A stretch of 64,000 nt of DNA from Lysobacter enzymogenes (GCF_900106525.1 NZ_FNOG01000007.1:232288-296287); one strand, 5' to 3'. Shown: positions 52,626 to 62,026, counted from the first letter of the stretch. The notes: generated by a model not told the origin, from the sequence alone. Translations and numbers: made by a program.

Positions 52626-53705
52626 TCAGTCGAGGGCGGCAGATGCCGGTTCGCGCGCGTCGCGCCAGGGCGGCGCGCGCGGCGGCGAGAGGGGCGCGAG
52701 CGCGCAGTGCAGCGGGTTCGGCGTCAGGCCGAGACGGCGCTTGATCTTCTCGTTGAGGCGGCCACCGTGGAAATGGCGCAAGCCGCGCGCGAAGGCATGG
52801 CGATAGGCGGCGGCGAAGGCGATCGTGTACGGGCTGAAGTCGCTGCGGTCGTAGACCACGCCGGCCGACCAGGCATAGAAGGTTTCGCGTTGCTCATAGC
52901 AGATCATGCCGCTGATGAGGCGGTCGCCCGCCTGGATCACCACCAGTCGTGCGAGTTCGCCGCACAGGCGCACGAAGCCGGCCAGCGGTCCCGCCGGGAA
53001 GTAGTGCGGCGTGCCGCGACGCGCGGTGGTGCGCATGCACAGCTCGCACAACGGCTCGAGCACGTCGCCGAACGGCGGCGCCAGCACGCGCGCGCTGGCG
53101 CCGCTGGCTTCGAACTTGCGCAGTTGGCGGCGCATCTCGGTGCGTCCGTCGCGGGGCAGCTCGCCGACGAAATGCTCGAAATCGTCGTATTGCCCGAGAT
53201 CCGCGTCGAAGCGCTCCACCAGCGGATGCACTTGCAGCGGCCCGCCGCGCAGGTGCGCCAGCAGCGCCGGGTCGGCGAGGTTGAGCATGCCGGCGTGCGT
53301 CGCGCCTTCGCGCTCGGCCACGCGCAGCAGCGCGTCGAGCAGGGTGGCACGCGCGTCGCCGGCGGCGTCCAGGCAGGGCACGGTGCTGTCCCAGCAATGC
53401 ATCGTATGGCTGAACAAACCCAACTCTGCGCCGCCGTCGGGCACTCCGGCGGCGCGTGCGAGCGTACCCAGCGGATCCACCGTGGCCAGCCGTTGCAGAT
53501 AGGCCGGCAGCAAGCCGATCAATCGGTCGCCGTCGTAGGCGCACAGATACAGGTTCTTCAGCGCAGGCAGCAGCGCAGAGCGCTCGACGGCGAGCAGAAA
53601 GCGCCAGTCGTAGAACACCGACGCGCGGCTGGCGGCATGCAAGGCCTCGTAGCTGCGCCGGTCGATCCGTTCCAGCGCGTCGAAGACTTCCACCCTGGGA
53701 TTCAC
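52626..53705 (-). CDS. GNAT-superfamily / FemAB-like acyltransferase
   Basis: A 359-residue protein with the layout of FemAB-like or DUF482-type acyltransferases: WRFLLAVERSALLPALKNLYLCAYDG...LIGLLPAYLQ in the first half and RLISGMICYEQRETFYAWSAGVVYDRSDFSPYTIAFAAAYRHA (in part) in the second. GRTEMRRQLRKFE matches the central basic helix. Such enzymes transfer amino acids or acyl groups, some in lipid or peptide biosynthesis. The gene sits between the methyltransferase (31 bases upstream) and the BBE oxidase (13 bases downstream), all on one strand. Confidence 0.75.
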   Translation of the reverse strand: MNPRVEVFDALERIDRRSYEALHAASRASVFYDWRFLLAVERSALLPALKNLYLCAYDGDRLIGLLPAYLQRLATVDPLGTLARAAGVPDGGAELGLFSHTMHCWDSTVPCLDAAGDARATLLDALLRVAEREGATHAGMLNLADPALLAHLRGGPLQVHPLVERFDADLGQYDDFEHFVGELPRDGRTEMRRQLRKFEASGASARVLAPPFGDVLEPLCELCMRTTARRGTPHYFPAGPLAGFVRLCGELARLVVIQAGDRLISGMICYEQRETFYAWSAGVVYDRSDFSPYTIAFAAAYRHAFARGLRHFHGGRLNEKIKRRLGLTPNPLHCALAPLSPPRAPPWRDAREPASAALD

Positions 53706-53736
53706 GGCGATCTCCTGAGAACGCGTCGTGGCCGGC

Positions 53737-54483
53737 TCAGCCGCGCCGGCACTCGACGATGGCGGCGTGCGGCCTGCGCGCGTAAGACTCCAGTTCCAGC
53801 GGCGCGTCGGGCGATGCGCTCAGTCGCGGCTGGTGCCAGCGCACCGAGGCTGCGCCGGCTCGGCGCAACGCCGATTCGATCGTCTCGCGGCTCCAGTACC
53901 AGGCATGCACGCTGGCGTCGTAGCGCTGCTGGTAGAACAGGTCCAGGCGCAGGCGCGCGCCGTCGCGATGCGGCTCGCGCGCGTCGTCCGGGGTCATGCG
54001 GAAGCCGAAGGGCTCGTAATAGGCCGGCGCGGGTTCGTAATCGGGATGGATCGGCAAAGTGATCAGGCGCCCGCCCGGACGCAGTGGCGCTAGCATCTGC
54101 GCGCACATGCGCTGCAGATCCGGCAGCGCCTGCGCGTAAGGCAGCACGTACACCGCCAGGGTCAGGTCGAAACGCCCGGCATGTTCGGGCCCCAGCGCGG
54201 AAACGAAGTCGATGTCCGCCCCTTCCGCGGCGGCGCGGCGGCGCGCGCTGGCGAGCATGCCCTCGGCGAGGTCGTAGCCGACCACGCGACGCGCGCCGGC
54301 GCGCTTGAACATGCGCGCGTAGGTGCCGGCGCCGCAGCCGAAGTCGAGCACGTCGGCGCCGGCCGGGTCGCCGACGTGCGCGAGCACGCTCGGCGTCTCG
54401 ATGTAGCGACGGAACGGCCAATCGCTCATGTCCTCGTACAGATCGGCCAGTTCTTCGAACTGGGCGGCGTTGTGCTGGGTCAT
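53737..54483 (-). CDS. SAM-dependent methyltransferase, first gene of a three-gene operon
   Basis: The 248-residue enzyme carries the class I SAM fold: VLDFGCGAGTYARMF, VGYDLAEGMLASARRR, FDLTLAVYVLPYAQALPDLQRM and LRPGGRLITLPIHP. This is a UbiE/small-molecule type methyltransferase. AGGAG sits upstream of the ATG at 54481-54483. It leads an operon with the GNAT-like and BBE-like genes, and together they could make or modify one metabolite. Confidence 0.85.
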   Translation of the reverse strand: MTQHNAAQFEELADLYEDMSDWPFRRYIETPSVLAHVGDPAGADVLDFGCGAGTYARMFKRAGARRVVGYDLAEGMLASARRRAAAEGADIDFVSALGPEHAGRFDLTLAVYVLPYAQALPDLQRMCAQMLAPLRPGGRLITLPIHPDYEPAPAYYEPFGFRMTPDDAREPHRDGARLRLDLFYQQRYDASVHAWYWSRETIESALRRAGAASVRWHQPRLSASPDAPLELESYARRPHAAIVECRRG

Positions 54484-54887
54484 CGGACGCTCCTGGGCGA
54501 GGGCGAGCGCGCTGCATCGCGGGGCGCAACGTCCCGCAGCGATGCGCGATCGCGCCCGCTCTCCGGTTTCGGTTTGGGTTGATGCCGCGAGCGCTGCCGT
54601 GTCCTGCGGCGCCTGGTGCGGTGGCACTAGTTACCGCCGAAGCCGGGGACGGGTACGTGATCTGCGGAGCACAAATGCGGCCGATAACGCTGGCTCACGC
54701 GATCGGACCGTCGGCGTCATGCCGCGCGCGGGCGCCCCTGATCGCGTCGCGACTACCGGCCGGACAGGCGCGGCCGGCTCCTTCGCGATTCGAGGCGGCT
54801 CGGGCCGGCCGACCCGCCCCGGCGCGCCGCACCCGCGGCCATTCGCGCGCGTATGGCGGTGGGTTTCGGCAACGGCCCCGCAGCGCC
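54484..54887. other. Divergent upstream region of the methyltransferase operon and fabV
   Basis: About 400 bases without a supported gene. The fabV -10 box follows at 54888. I see no convincing -35 or operator for the minus-strand operon. Confidence 0.4.
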
Positions 54888-54893
54888 TAAAAT
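54888..54893 (+). promoter_or_regulatory. fabV -10 box
   Basis: TAAAAT, 5 of 6 match, ends 29 bases before the TTG start at 54922. It rules out the in-frame ATG at 54853, which would lie upstream of the transcript. Confidence 0.5.
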
Positions 54894-54921
54894 GCGTGGC
54901 TCCAGCCGACGAGATTCGACA

Positions 54922-56130
54922 TTGATCATCCATCCCAAGGTCCGCGGTTTCATCTGCATCACCACCCATCCCGTGGGCTGCGAGCTCAACGTGCGCGACC
55001 AGATCGCCGCCACCCGCAAGCTCGGCGAGCGCAAGGACGGCCCCAAGAAGGTGTTGGTGATCGGCGCGTCCAGCGGCTACGGCCTGGCCGCGCGCATCGC
55101 CGCGGCGTTCGGTTTCGGCGCCGACACCCTGGGCGTGTTCTTCGAAAAGCCCGGCAGCGAGAAGAAGCCGGGCACCGCCGGCTGGTACAACGCCGCCGCG
55201 TTCGACAAGTTCGCCAAGGCCGAAGGCCTGTACGCGCGCTCGATCAACGGCGATGCGTTCTCCGATGAGGTCCGCGCCCAGGCCATCGAGCTGATCAAGA
55301 ACGAGATGGGCGGCCAGGTCGACCTGGTGATCTATTCGCTGGCCTCGCCGGTGCGCAAGCTGCCGTCCACCGGCGAAGTGAAGCGCTCTGCGCTTAAGCC
55401 GATCGGCGCGCCGTACACCTCCTCGGCCATCGACACCAACAAGGACCAGATCGTGCAGGCCACGATCGAGCCGGCGACCGAGCAGGAAATCGAAGATACC
55501 GTGACGGTGATGGGCGGCCAGGACTGGGAGCTGTGGATCGACGCGCTGGAACGCGCCGATGCGCTGGCCCCGGGCGCGCGCACGGTCGCCTTCAGCTACA
55601 TCGGCACCCAAATCACCTGGCCGATCTACTGGCACGGCGCGCTCGGCCGGGCCAAGGCCGACCTCGACGCCACCGCGCAGCGCCTGGACGCGCGCCTGCG
55701 CGCGAAGGACGGCGGCAGCGCCAATGTCGCCGTGCTCAAGTCGGTGGTCACCCAGGCCAGTTCGGCGATCCCGGTGTTGCCGCTGTACATCTCGCTGGTG
55801 TTCAAGGTGATGAAGGAAAAAGGCCTGCACGAGGGCCCGATCGAGCAACTCGACCGCCTGTACCGCGAGCGCATGTACCGCGCCGACGGCGCGCCGGCGC
55901 AACTGGACGAGCAGGGCCGCCTGCGCCTGGACGACTGGGAACTGCGCGAGGACGTGCAGGCGCAGTGCACCGAGCTGTGGCCGCAGGTGACCAGCGAGAA
56001 CCTGTTCGCGCTCAGCGACTACGCCGGCTACAAGCACGAGTTCCTCAAGCTGTTCGGCTTCGACCGCGACGATGTCGACTACGACGTGGACGTCGATCCG
56101 GACGTGAAGTTCGACTGCATCGAGATGTAA
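54922..56130 (+). CDS. fabV: FabV trans-2-enoyl-ACP/CoA reductase (NADH)
   Basis: The 402-residue enzyme reduces enoyl-ACP in the last step of fatty acid elongation and is naturally resistant to triclosan. The start (M)[20 protein letters not shown] matches FabV proteins exactly in place, so TTG 54922 is the start. The cofactor loop [17 protein letters not shown] is present, and the active-site pair Tyr236-X8-Lys245 ([10 protein letters not shown]) fits the FabV motif. The C-terminus has [19 protein letters not shown] gives a weak ribosome site. A -10 box at 54888 and a terminator at 56135 mark it as a single-gene unit. Confidence 0.95.
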   Translation: MIIHPKVRGFICITTHPVGCELNVRDQIAATRKLGERKDGPKKVLVIGASSGYGLAARIAAAFGFGADTLGVFFEKPGSEKKPGTAGWYNAAAFDKFAKAEGLYARSINGDAFSDEVRAQAIELIKNEMGGQVDLVIYSLASPVRKLPSTGEVKRSALKPIGAPYTSSAIDTNKDQIVQATIEPATEQEIEDTVTVMGGQDWELWIDALERADALAPGARTVAFSYIGTQITWPIYWHGALGRAKADLDATAQRLDARLRAKDGGSANVAVLKSVVTQASSAIPVLPLYISLVFKVMKEKGLHEGPIEQLDRLYRERMYRADGAPAQLDEQGRLRLDDWELREDVQAQCTELWPQVTSENLFALSDYAGYKHEFLKLFGFDRDDVDYDVDVDPDVKFDCIEM

Positions 56131-56134
56131 GACG

Positions 56135-56164
56135 AAGGGCCGGCGCAAGCCGGCCCTTTCGTTT
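56135..56164 (+). terminator. Rho-independent terminator of fabV
   Basis: Arms AAGGGCCGGC (56135-56144) and GCCGGCCCTT (56149-56158) with a GCAA loop, followed by TCGTTT. Confidence 0.8.
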
Positions 56165-56190
56165 GCGCCCCCGCCGATGTTCGGTTGCTC

Positions 56191-56338
56191 CCTGTAGGAG
56201 CGGCGCAAGCCGCGACCAACCGAAGCGATGTACGCTAGCGACGCAACCGACGCCAAGAACCCTCACGGCTTCGTATCTCCGGCTCCAGCGCTTGCGAGCG
56301 CAGCTTCGGTTGGTCGCGGCTCGCGCCGCTCCTACAGG
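56191..56338. repeat. Inverted pair of REP elements (BIME-like)
   Basis: CCTGTAGGAGCGGCGCAAGC and following bases (56191-56226) recur inverted at 56303-56338, with 36-base arms and one or two mismatches, enclosing 76 bases. The core is the same as in 25231-25327. Confidence 0.87.
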
Positions 56339-56342
56339 AAGC

Positions 56343-57635
56343 TCATGCCGCCGCGTCGCTCGCCGGCGTCGCCAGCGGCGCCGCGCCGGCGCGGCGCGCG
56401 CGCAGCCGGTCGGTGAGGCGTTTGCCGGCGCGGATGCCGGGCTCTTCGATATAGCGATAGGTCAGCAGCGAGGCCGCGCACAGCGCCAGCGCGCAAGCGA
56501 TGTTGACGATCCAGAACGGCACCGTGCCGCTGAGCGCGTAGTCCTTGACCCCGGGAATCGCGAACACCGCCACCATCGACAGGCCCTGCGACAGATAGAT
56601 GCTGTAGCTCATGTTGCTGAGCCGGCGCGAGGCCGGCCACGCCAGGACGCCGAACAGGTTGTTGCCCGAGCACAGCACGAACAGGAACAGGCCGGTCAGC
56701 GGGCACAGCACCAGCAATTGCAGCATGCCGATGTTGCGCGTGCTCAGCATCGCCGCGAACACCAGCGCCAGCGCCAGCAGCGCCAGCGCGCCCCACTTGG
56801 CGCGCTGCAGTTGCAGGCGCTCGCCGATGCGCTCGTGCAGCAAGGACGCGACCAGCATGCCGGTGGCGATCATGCCGATCAGCTCGGCCAGCACCGCCAA
56901 CAGCAACACCGGGCGCGGCTTGGTGCCGGGCACGAAGCCGCCGTTCCAGGTCGCCGCAAGGATCACCAGCAGGCAGGCGGCGACCGCGCCGGCGGAGAAT
57001 GCCAGATGGCGACCGCGGCGCACGAAGAACGCCCACAGCGGCAGCGAGAAGTAGAACACCCATTCGAAGAACAAGGTCCAGGTGACACCGGCGAGGATGG
57101 TGCCGGTGTCGGCGTAGCCGTTGATCGCCGGCGGCGGCGGGACGATGCCCAGCGCCAGCCATGCCAGCGCCTGCGCGATCACCTGCAACGGCGGCTGGCG
57201 CCATTCGAAACCGGTGCGGTAGGCGACGATGACGATCATCGTCGCCACCGCCGCCACGTACATCGGCCCGAGCCGGAACACGCGGCCGATATACAGCTCC
57301 TTCCAGCCCGGGCGGCCGCCGGCCTTCAACAGTTTGTTCCAGAACAAGAAGCCGGTGAGCATGAAGAACAGCGCCACCGAGACCACGCCGGCGACGTTGT
57401 AGAACTGCGCGGACGAGGGCTTCCACACGCCGGTGCGCAGGAAGTCGTAATGCACGATGGCGTGCACGGCGAACACGCTCAGGGCGAGGAAGCCGCGCAG
57501 GCCGTCGAGGGTGTCGGTGCGGCGGCCGCTGCCTCGCCCGGCCGGGTCGGCGGCGCGGAACCACGGCAGCGAGGCCAGCGCGAACGCGGCCAGCATCAAG
57601 GCGAAATACGGCCAGACCGAGTGGGTGTCGACCAT
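56343..57635 (-). CDS. Acyltransferase-3 family membrane protein (OafA/YrhL-like)
   Basis: A 430-residue integral membrane O-acyltransferase with about ten helices. The family marks are TLDGLRGFLALSVFAVHA near the start, with its catalytic-type His, VALFFMLTGFLFW, and VTWTLFFEWVFYFSLPL; the ending LLTYRYIEEPGIRAGKR is also standard. It would transfer an acyl group (often acetyl) to a sugar of the envelope or a secreted product. The REP pair is directly after its stop, so nothing follows in the operon. Confidence 0.88.
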   Translation of the reverse strand: MVDTHSVWPYFALMLAAFALASLPWFRAADPAGRGSGRRTDTLDGLRGFLALSVFAVHAIVHYDFLRTGVWKPSSAQFYNVAGVVSVALFFMLTGFLFWNKLLKAGGRPGWKELYIGRVFRLGPMYVAAVATMIVIVAYRTGFEWRQPPLQVIAQALAWLALGIVPPPPAINGYADTGTILAGVTWTLFFEWVFYFSLPLWAFFVRRGRHLAFSAGAVAACLLVILAATWNGGFVPGTKPRPVLLLAVLAELIGMIATGMLVASLLHERIGERLQLQRAKWGALALLALALVFAAMLSTRNIGMLQLLVLCPLTGLFLFVLCSGNNLFGVLAWPASRRLSNMSYSIYLSQGLSMVAVFAIPGVKDYALSGTVPFWIVNIACALALCAASLLTYRYIEEPGIRAGKRLTDRLRARRAGAAPLATPASDAAA

Positions 57636-57865
57636 ACGGCGTCCGCGCGGAGGGTGGGGGTGAGGGCAGGCTATCGGGCCGGCTGCGCGGCTTCTGCCGT
57701 CGGGATCACGCTTCCCGGGCGGGGCGCGCGGGCAAACGTGTGCTGGGTTGGCTTTCCGCGGTTTCGCTGCGTGCGTCGCTACCGTCCGAACGGTCGGCGG
57801 CGGCGCGCGCGCCTGTTACGATCGCGGCGGAACGCGGCCCGGTCGGCCGTGGAGCGGAGCGGGAC

Positions 57866-58765
57866 TTGCGTTCACTGAAGGAAGTTTTGGGTCTTGCGGC
57901 GCTGCGTCGCGTGCGTCGCGCGACGGCGTGGACATTGGCCGCCGCGCTGGCCTGCGCGCCCGTCGCCGCGTTCGCGGCTGCGCCGGCTCCCGCGCCCGCG
58001 GCGCAAGCGCCGTCCGAACGCTACGAATCCTTCCTGATCAAATCCAAGATTCTCGGCGAAACCCGCCGGATCAACGTCTACACCCCGCCGGGCTACGCCG
58101 CGCGCGGCCGCGACCGCCACCCGGTGCTGTACATGCCGGACGGCGGCCTGCAGGAAGATTTTCCCCACGTCGCCGAAACCGTCGACCGCGCCATCGCCGA
58201 CGGCGCGATCGCGCCGATGTTCGTGGTCGGAATCGAAAACACCCAGCGCAAGCGCGACATGACCGGCCCCACCGACGTCGCGCAGGAGCGCGCGCTGGCG
58301 CCGCGCCTGGGCGGCTCGGCGCAGTTCCGCGCCTTCATCCGCGACGAGCTGATGCCGCAGGTGCGCCGCCGCCTGCGCAGCGACGGCCGCACCGGCATCG
58401 TCGGCGAATCGCTGGCCGGACTGTTCGTGGCCGAGACTTTCCTGCGCGAGCCGCGTTTGTTCGACGTCTACATCGCGATCAGCCCAAGCCTGTGGTGGAA
58501 CCGCGACGCGTTGCTGGAACAGGCGCCGCAGCTGCTGCGCGCCGATGCGGCCGCGTTGCATGGCCGCATCCTGCGGCTGTACTCGGCCGACGAAGACAAC
58601 ATCGCCCCGCAAGCCCAGCGCCTGGCCGACCTGCTGCGCGCGCAGGCGCCGGCGGCGCTGACCTGGAACTACCAGCCGCGGCCGGACCTGACTCACGGCA
58701 CGATCTATCGTGCGGTCGAGAACGAGGCGATCCGCGCCGCGTTCGCGCGGCCGCCGCGCGAGTAA
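57866..58765 (+). CDS. Secreted putative esterase (esterase D/Fes-like alpha/beta hydrolase)
   Basis: The protein resembles PF00756-type esterases. It has RINVYTPPGYAARGRDRHPVLYMPDGG, the nucleophile elbow GIVGESLAGLFVAETFL (GESLAG), YIAISPSLWWNRDALL and a late His in DLTHGTIYRAV. A hydrophobic signal (TAWTLAAALACAPVAAFAAAP) directs it out of the cytoplasm. The start is not certain: TTG 57866 has GGAG at 57856-57859 and gives 299 residues, while TTG 57887 and the upstream GTG 57740 are alternatives. Substrates of this fold include siderophores and acyl thioesters; none is indicated here. Confidence 0.8.
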   Translation: MRSLKEVLGLAALRRVRRATAWTLAAALACAPVAAFAAAPAPAPAAQAPSERYESFLIKSKILGETRRINVYTPPGYAARGRDRHPVLYMPDGGLQEDFPHVAETVDRAIADGAIAPMFVVGIENTQRKRDMTGPTDVAQERALAPRLGGSAQFRAFIRDELMPQVRRRLRSDGRTGIVGESLAGLFVAETFLREPRLFDVYIAISPSLWWNRDALLEQAPQLLRADAAALHGRILRLYSADEDNIAPQAQRLADLLRAQAPAALTWNYQPRPDLTHGTIYRAVENEAIRAAFARPPRE

Positions 58766-58781
58766 GCCGCGCGCGCGTCGG

Positions 58782-60404
58782 TCACCCGGCGTCGCGTAAG
58801 CGGCCGTCGGCCAGCACCAGCCGCCGCGTCGGCGCCAGCGCTTCGACGAAGGCCTCGTCGTGGCTGACCACCACCAGCGCCCCTTGGTAAGCGCGCAGCG
58901 CGCGTTCCAGTTCGGCCACCGCGTCCAGGTCGAGATGGTTGCTGGGTTCGTCCAGCAACAGCAGCTGCGGCGCCGGCTGGGCGTGCAGGGCGCAGGCCAG
59001 CGCGGCGCGCAGGCGCTCGCCGCCGGATAGCGCGGCGCTCGGCAGTTGCGCACGTGCGCCGCGGAACAGCCAGCGCGCGAGCAGGCCGGCGCGTTCGCTC
59101 GCGGACAGAGCGGGCGCGGCGCGCTGCAACTGCTCGGCGACGCCGAGCGCGGGGTCGAGCGCATCCAGGCCCTGCGACAGCACCGCGATGCGGCCTTCGC
59201 CGCGCTGCACCTCGCCGGCTTGCGGGCTCAGTTCGCCGCTGAGCAGGCGCAGCAGGGTCGACTTGCCGGCGCCGTTGTCGCCGCTCAGGGCGATGCGCTC
59301 GGGGCCGCGGATATCCAGGTCCAGCCCCGGCGCGGCGAACAGTTCGCGCCCGGCCAGCGCGTGGCGCAGGCCGCGCGCGCGCAGCAGCGTGCGGCCTGCG
59401 GGCACGCGCGTGGCCGGCAGGTCGAGGTTCAGGTCGGGCGTTTCGCGCAGCGCTTGCGCGGCCTCGCTGACGCGTGCGCGCGCCGCGTCCGCGCGCGCGG
59501 CGTGTACGGCTTCGCTCTTCGCCGCCGACACCTGCGCGGCGCGCTGGCGGTTGCCGGCGACGATGCGCGGCAGGCCGGCGTCCGGCGCTGCGCGACGGAC
59601 GTTGCCGGCGCGGCGCTGGGCGCGCTCGCGCGCCTGCTGGCGTTCGCGCTGCTCGCGCCGGTCGTGTTGGCGCAATTGCCGCAACTCGTCTTCGGCGGCG
59701 TCGCGTTCGCGCTCGGCGGCGTCGCGATAGAACGAATAACCGCCGCCGTACAGGCGCAGCGCATCGGGCGCGAGTTCGCCGATCTGGTCCATGCGTTCGA
59801 GCAGCGCGCGGTCGTGGCTGGCGACCAGCAGGCAGCCTTCCCAGCCTTCGATCAGCGCGTACAGCCGCTGGCGCGCGGCGCGGTCGAGATGATTGGACGG
59901 TTCGTCGAGCAACAGCACGTCGGGCCGCTGCAGCAGGCAGCCGGCCAGGTTCAGCGCGGCGCGTTGGCCGCCGCTCAGTCGTTCGAGCCGGCCGTGCAGC
60001 GGCAACGCGTCCAGGCCCAGGCGCGCCAGCAGCGCGCGGCTGCGTTCGGCCAGATCCCAGTCGTCGCCGATCCGTTCGAACAGCGCCGGATCGGCCGAGC
60101 CCGCGGCGACGGCATCCAGCGCGCGCAGGCGCGCGGCGATGCCGAGCGCGTCGGCGACGCGCGCAGCGCCGGGCAGGGCGGCTTGTTGCGGCAGATAGGC
60201 CAGGCGGCCGCCGATGTCGATCTGGCCCGCGCTGGGCGGCAGATGTCCGGCCAGCAGCCGCAGCAGCGTGCTCTTGCCGGCGCCGTTGGCCGCGACCAGG
60301 CCGGTGCGCAGCGGCCCCAGCCGCAGCGACAGATCGGCGAAGACCGGACTGCCGTCCGGCCAGGAAAAATGCAGATGCGAAACGCGAACGTAACCGACGG
60401 CCAT
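58782..60404 (-). CDS. ABC-F family ATPase
   Basis: The 540-residue protein has two ATP-binding cassettes and no membrane part. The Walker A sites are GLVAANGAGKSTLL and ALSGDNGAGKSTLL, and the signature and Walker B motifs are LSGGQRAALNLAGCLLQRPDVLLLDEPSNHLD (in parts) and LSGGERLRAALACAL...LLLLDEPSNHLD. A charged linker of about 100 residues (rich in RRERQQAR) lies between the domains, as in ABC-F proteins that act on ribosomes, including drug-resistance types. The specific target cannot be told. It overlaps no neighbour and is convergent with the esterase gene. Confidence 0.92.
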   Translation of the reverse strand: MAVGYVRVSHLHFSWPDGSPVFADLSLRLGPLRTGLVAANGAGKSTLLRLLAGHLPPSAGQIDIGGRLAYLPQQAALPGAARVADALGIAARLRALDAVAAGSADPALFERIGDDWDLAERSRALLARLGLDALPLHGRLERLSGGQRAALNLAGCLLQRPDVLLLDEPSNHLDRAARQRLYALIEGWEGCLLVASHDRALLERMDQIGELAPDALRLYGGGYSFYRDAAERERDAAEDELRQLRQHDRREQRERQQARERAQRRAGNVRRAAPDAGLPRIVAGNRQRAAQVSAAKSEAVHAARADAARARVSEAAQALRETPDLNLDLPATRVPAGRTLLRARGLRHALAGRELFAAPGLDLDIRGPERIALSGDNGAGKSTLLRLLSGELSPQAGEVQRGEGRIAVLSQGLDALDPALGVAEQLQRAAPALSASERAGLLARWLFRGARAQLPSAALSGGERLRAALACALHAQPAPQLLLLDEPSNHLDLDAVAELERALRAYQGALVVVSHDEAFVEALAPTRRLVLADGRLRDAG

Positions 60405-60656
60405 GACCGGCGCTCTCCACTCGGTGCCGCGGCGATGCGCGGCAGACGGGCCCGGGCGCGCGCCGCGATGCGGCGGGCCTGCGGGGGCTAGAGGGGAAGC
60501 GCTTCGATCACACTGCGGCGGGGTCTGCGTTGGCTGCGGCGCATGATAGCGCAGGCACGCCGCGGGGCTCGCCGTGGCCGCTCCCGGTCCAGTGCCGGTT
60601 CATGCCGTCGCGCAGCATGCGGTTACCCTGGCGCGATTCCGTCCGGATGCCCGCGC

Positions 60657-61070
60657 ATGGCCGTCTACGCGATCAAGACCGAAGTCACGGACATCGCCGC
60701 GCGCGAGTTCGTCTTCGACGCGCTCAAGAGCATGTACGGCGGCAAGCGCATCGCCGTGGGCGACACGGTGTATCTGTTCGCCAGCGAGAATTCCGGCGGG
60801 CGCGGGTTGTTCGCGCGCGGCACGGTGGTCGCGGCCGCGGCGGTGCCGCTGCGGCCGGAGCTGGAGCGGCAGACGCCGCGGGTCAGCGTGCGCATCCGCC
60901 GCGATGCGAACGCGCGCCGGCTGCTGGGTCGCGCCGAGCTCAAGCCGTATGCGGACTGGGACGACGACAAGCCGCAGACCGAGCTCAACTTCAAGTTCTA
61001 TCGGCAGGCCACCGACAAGGTCGTCGGCTTGTCCGAGCGCGCGGCGGCGTTTCTCGATACGTGTTTTTGA
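60657..61070 (+). CDS. Small cytoplasmic protein with EVE/PUA-like features
   Basis: The 137-residue product contains GDTVYLFASENSGGRGLFARGTV, a beta-turn-rich strip that resembles the EVE/ASCH (PUA-like) fold, followed by VSVRIRRDANARRLLGRAEL and a C-terminal helix. EVE and PUA-like domains bind RNA or modified DNA bases. This assignment is weak and rests on that strip and the size. ATG 60657 is used; codons upstream to 60543 add arginine-rich, non-protein-like sequence. The next gene, a CheD-like protein, begins 220 bases downstream on the same strand. Confidence 0.6.
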   Translation: MAVYAIKTEVTDIAAREFVFDALKSMYGGKRIAVGDTVYLFASENSGGRGLFARGTVVAAAAVPLRPELERQTPRVSVRIRRDANARRLLGRAELKPYADWDDDKPQTELNFKFYRQATDKVVGLSERAAAFLDTCF

Positions 61071-61290
61071 GCCGGTGCGCCGCTGGAGCGGCGCGTGGTC
61101 GAACGCTTCGCGCATCGGGCGATGCGTGCCGCTGAGTGCTCGTCGAGCGCGGCCCGCCCGCGCCGCGCGAACCGCCGCCGCCACGCATCGCGGACCGCGG
61201 GCCGCCGCGTCGCGCGTTCACAGCGCGCGCGCCGCCGCGTCTGAGCAAGCATCGGTCGGCCCGTCGCGTCGGCCGCCATGGAGACGGACG

Positions 61291-61845
61291 ATGTTGATAC
61301 GAGTGGGCCTGGACCAATGGATGGCCGTGGCCGGCAGCAACCCCCAGTCGCAGGCTCCCGGGCATCTGGTCGGCCTCAACACCTCTGGCTTGGCGGGCTG
61401 CGTGGCCGTCGGACTGGGCTGGGGCGATGTGATCTCGCTGGCGCACGTGTACTCCGACTGCACCGCGGCGACCTGGGTGGCCAACGGCGCTGGGCCGGGC
61501 TATATGCAAACGCTGACCGCCGCGTACGACGCTACCCAGCTTCTGCGGCCTCACGTCCGGCCTACTGGCGTGATCGTGTATTCCGACGGCACGCCGGCGT
61601 GGCTACCGCGGCAACTGATGCAATGGCTGGAAGAACGCGCCGTCGATATCGAGATCGAAGAGGGCGAAGGCGCCAGCTGCCGGGTGTGGATCTCCCAGGG
61701 ACGTTTCGGCTGGTCGTACAACCTCGCGGAAAACCCGGCCGACAACAACAACTACACCACCTCGATCAACGCGGCCGCGCCGATCTTGGCCTATCAGGCG
61801 CTTTCGCCGGCCGCCGCGCCGGCTGCGCCGCCGCAGGGCGACTGA
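61291..61845 (+). CDS. Orphan CheD/CNF1-like deamidase candidate
   Basis: A 184-residue protein. Near the start it has NTSGLAGCVAVGLGWGDVISLAHVYSD, seen in parts here: Thr31-x-Gly-Leu-x-x-Cys37-Val-Ala-Val and His52 fifteen residues later. CheD chemoreceptor deamidases carry TxGLGSCVAV with a catalytic Cys and a His about 15-17 residues downstream; the toxin CNF1 shows the same Cys-His spacing of 15. A catalytic Thr/Cys/His set is therefore likely. The C-terminal half (GVIVYSDGTPAWLPRQLMQ, VWISQGRFGWSYNLAENP) is unfamiliar. There are no chemotaxis genes around it. GGAGAC lies 10 bases upstream of ATG 61291. Confidence 0.65.
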   Translation: MLIRVGLDQWMAVAGSNPQSQAPGHLVGLNTSGLAGCVAVGLGWGDVISLAHVYSDCTAATWVANGAGPGYMQTLTAAYDATQLLRPHVRPTGVIVYSDGTPAWLPRQLMQWLEERAVDIEIEEGEGASCRVWISQGRFGWSYNLAENPADNNNYTTSINAAAPILAYQALSPAAAPAAPPQGD

Positions 61846-62026
61846 GGCGCGCCCGCTGGCCGGCGACCGCGCCGCCGCCATACCGCAGCCGCCCGCGCCG
61901 AATGGTGCCGCGCGGGCGGCCCGGGTCCGCAAGGCGGCCGGCGGGGTGGGCGCTGCCGGCAGGGCGCGCCGGCTTGCTATGGTGGCGGCCTGTCGTGGCC
62001 GCCACACTCCGGAGCGCGCATCGCCC

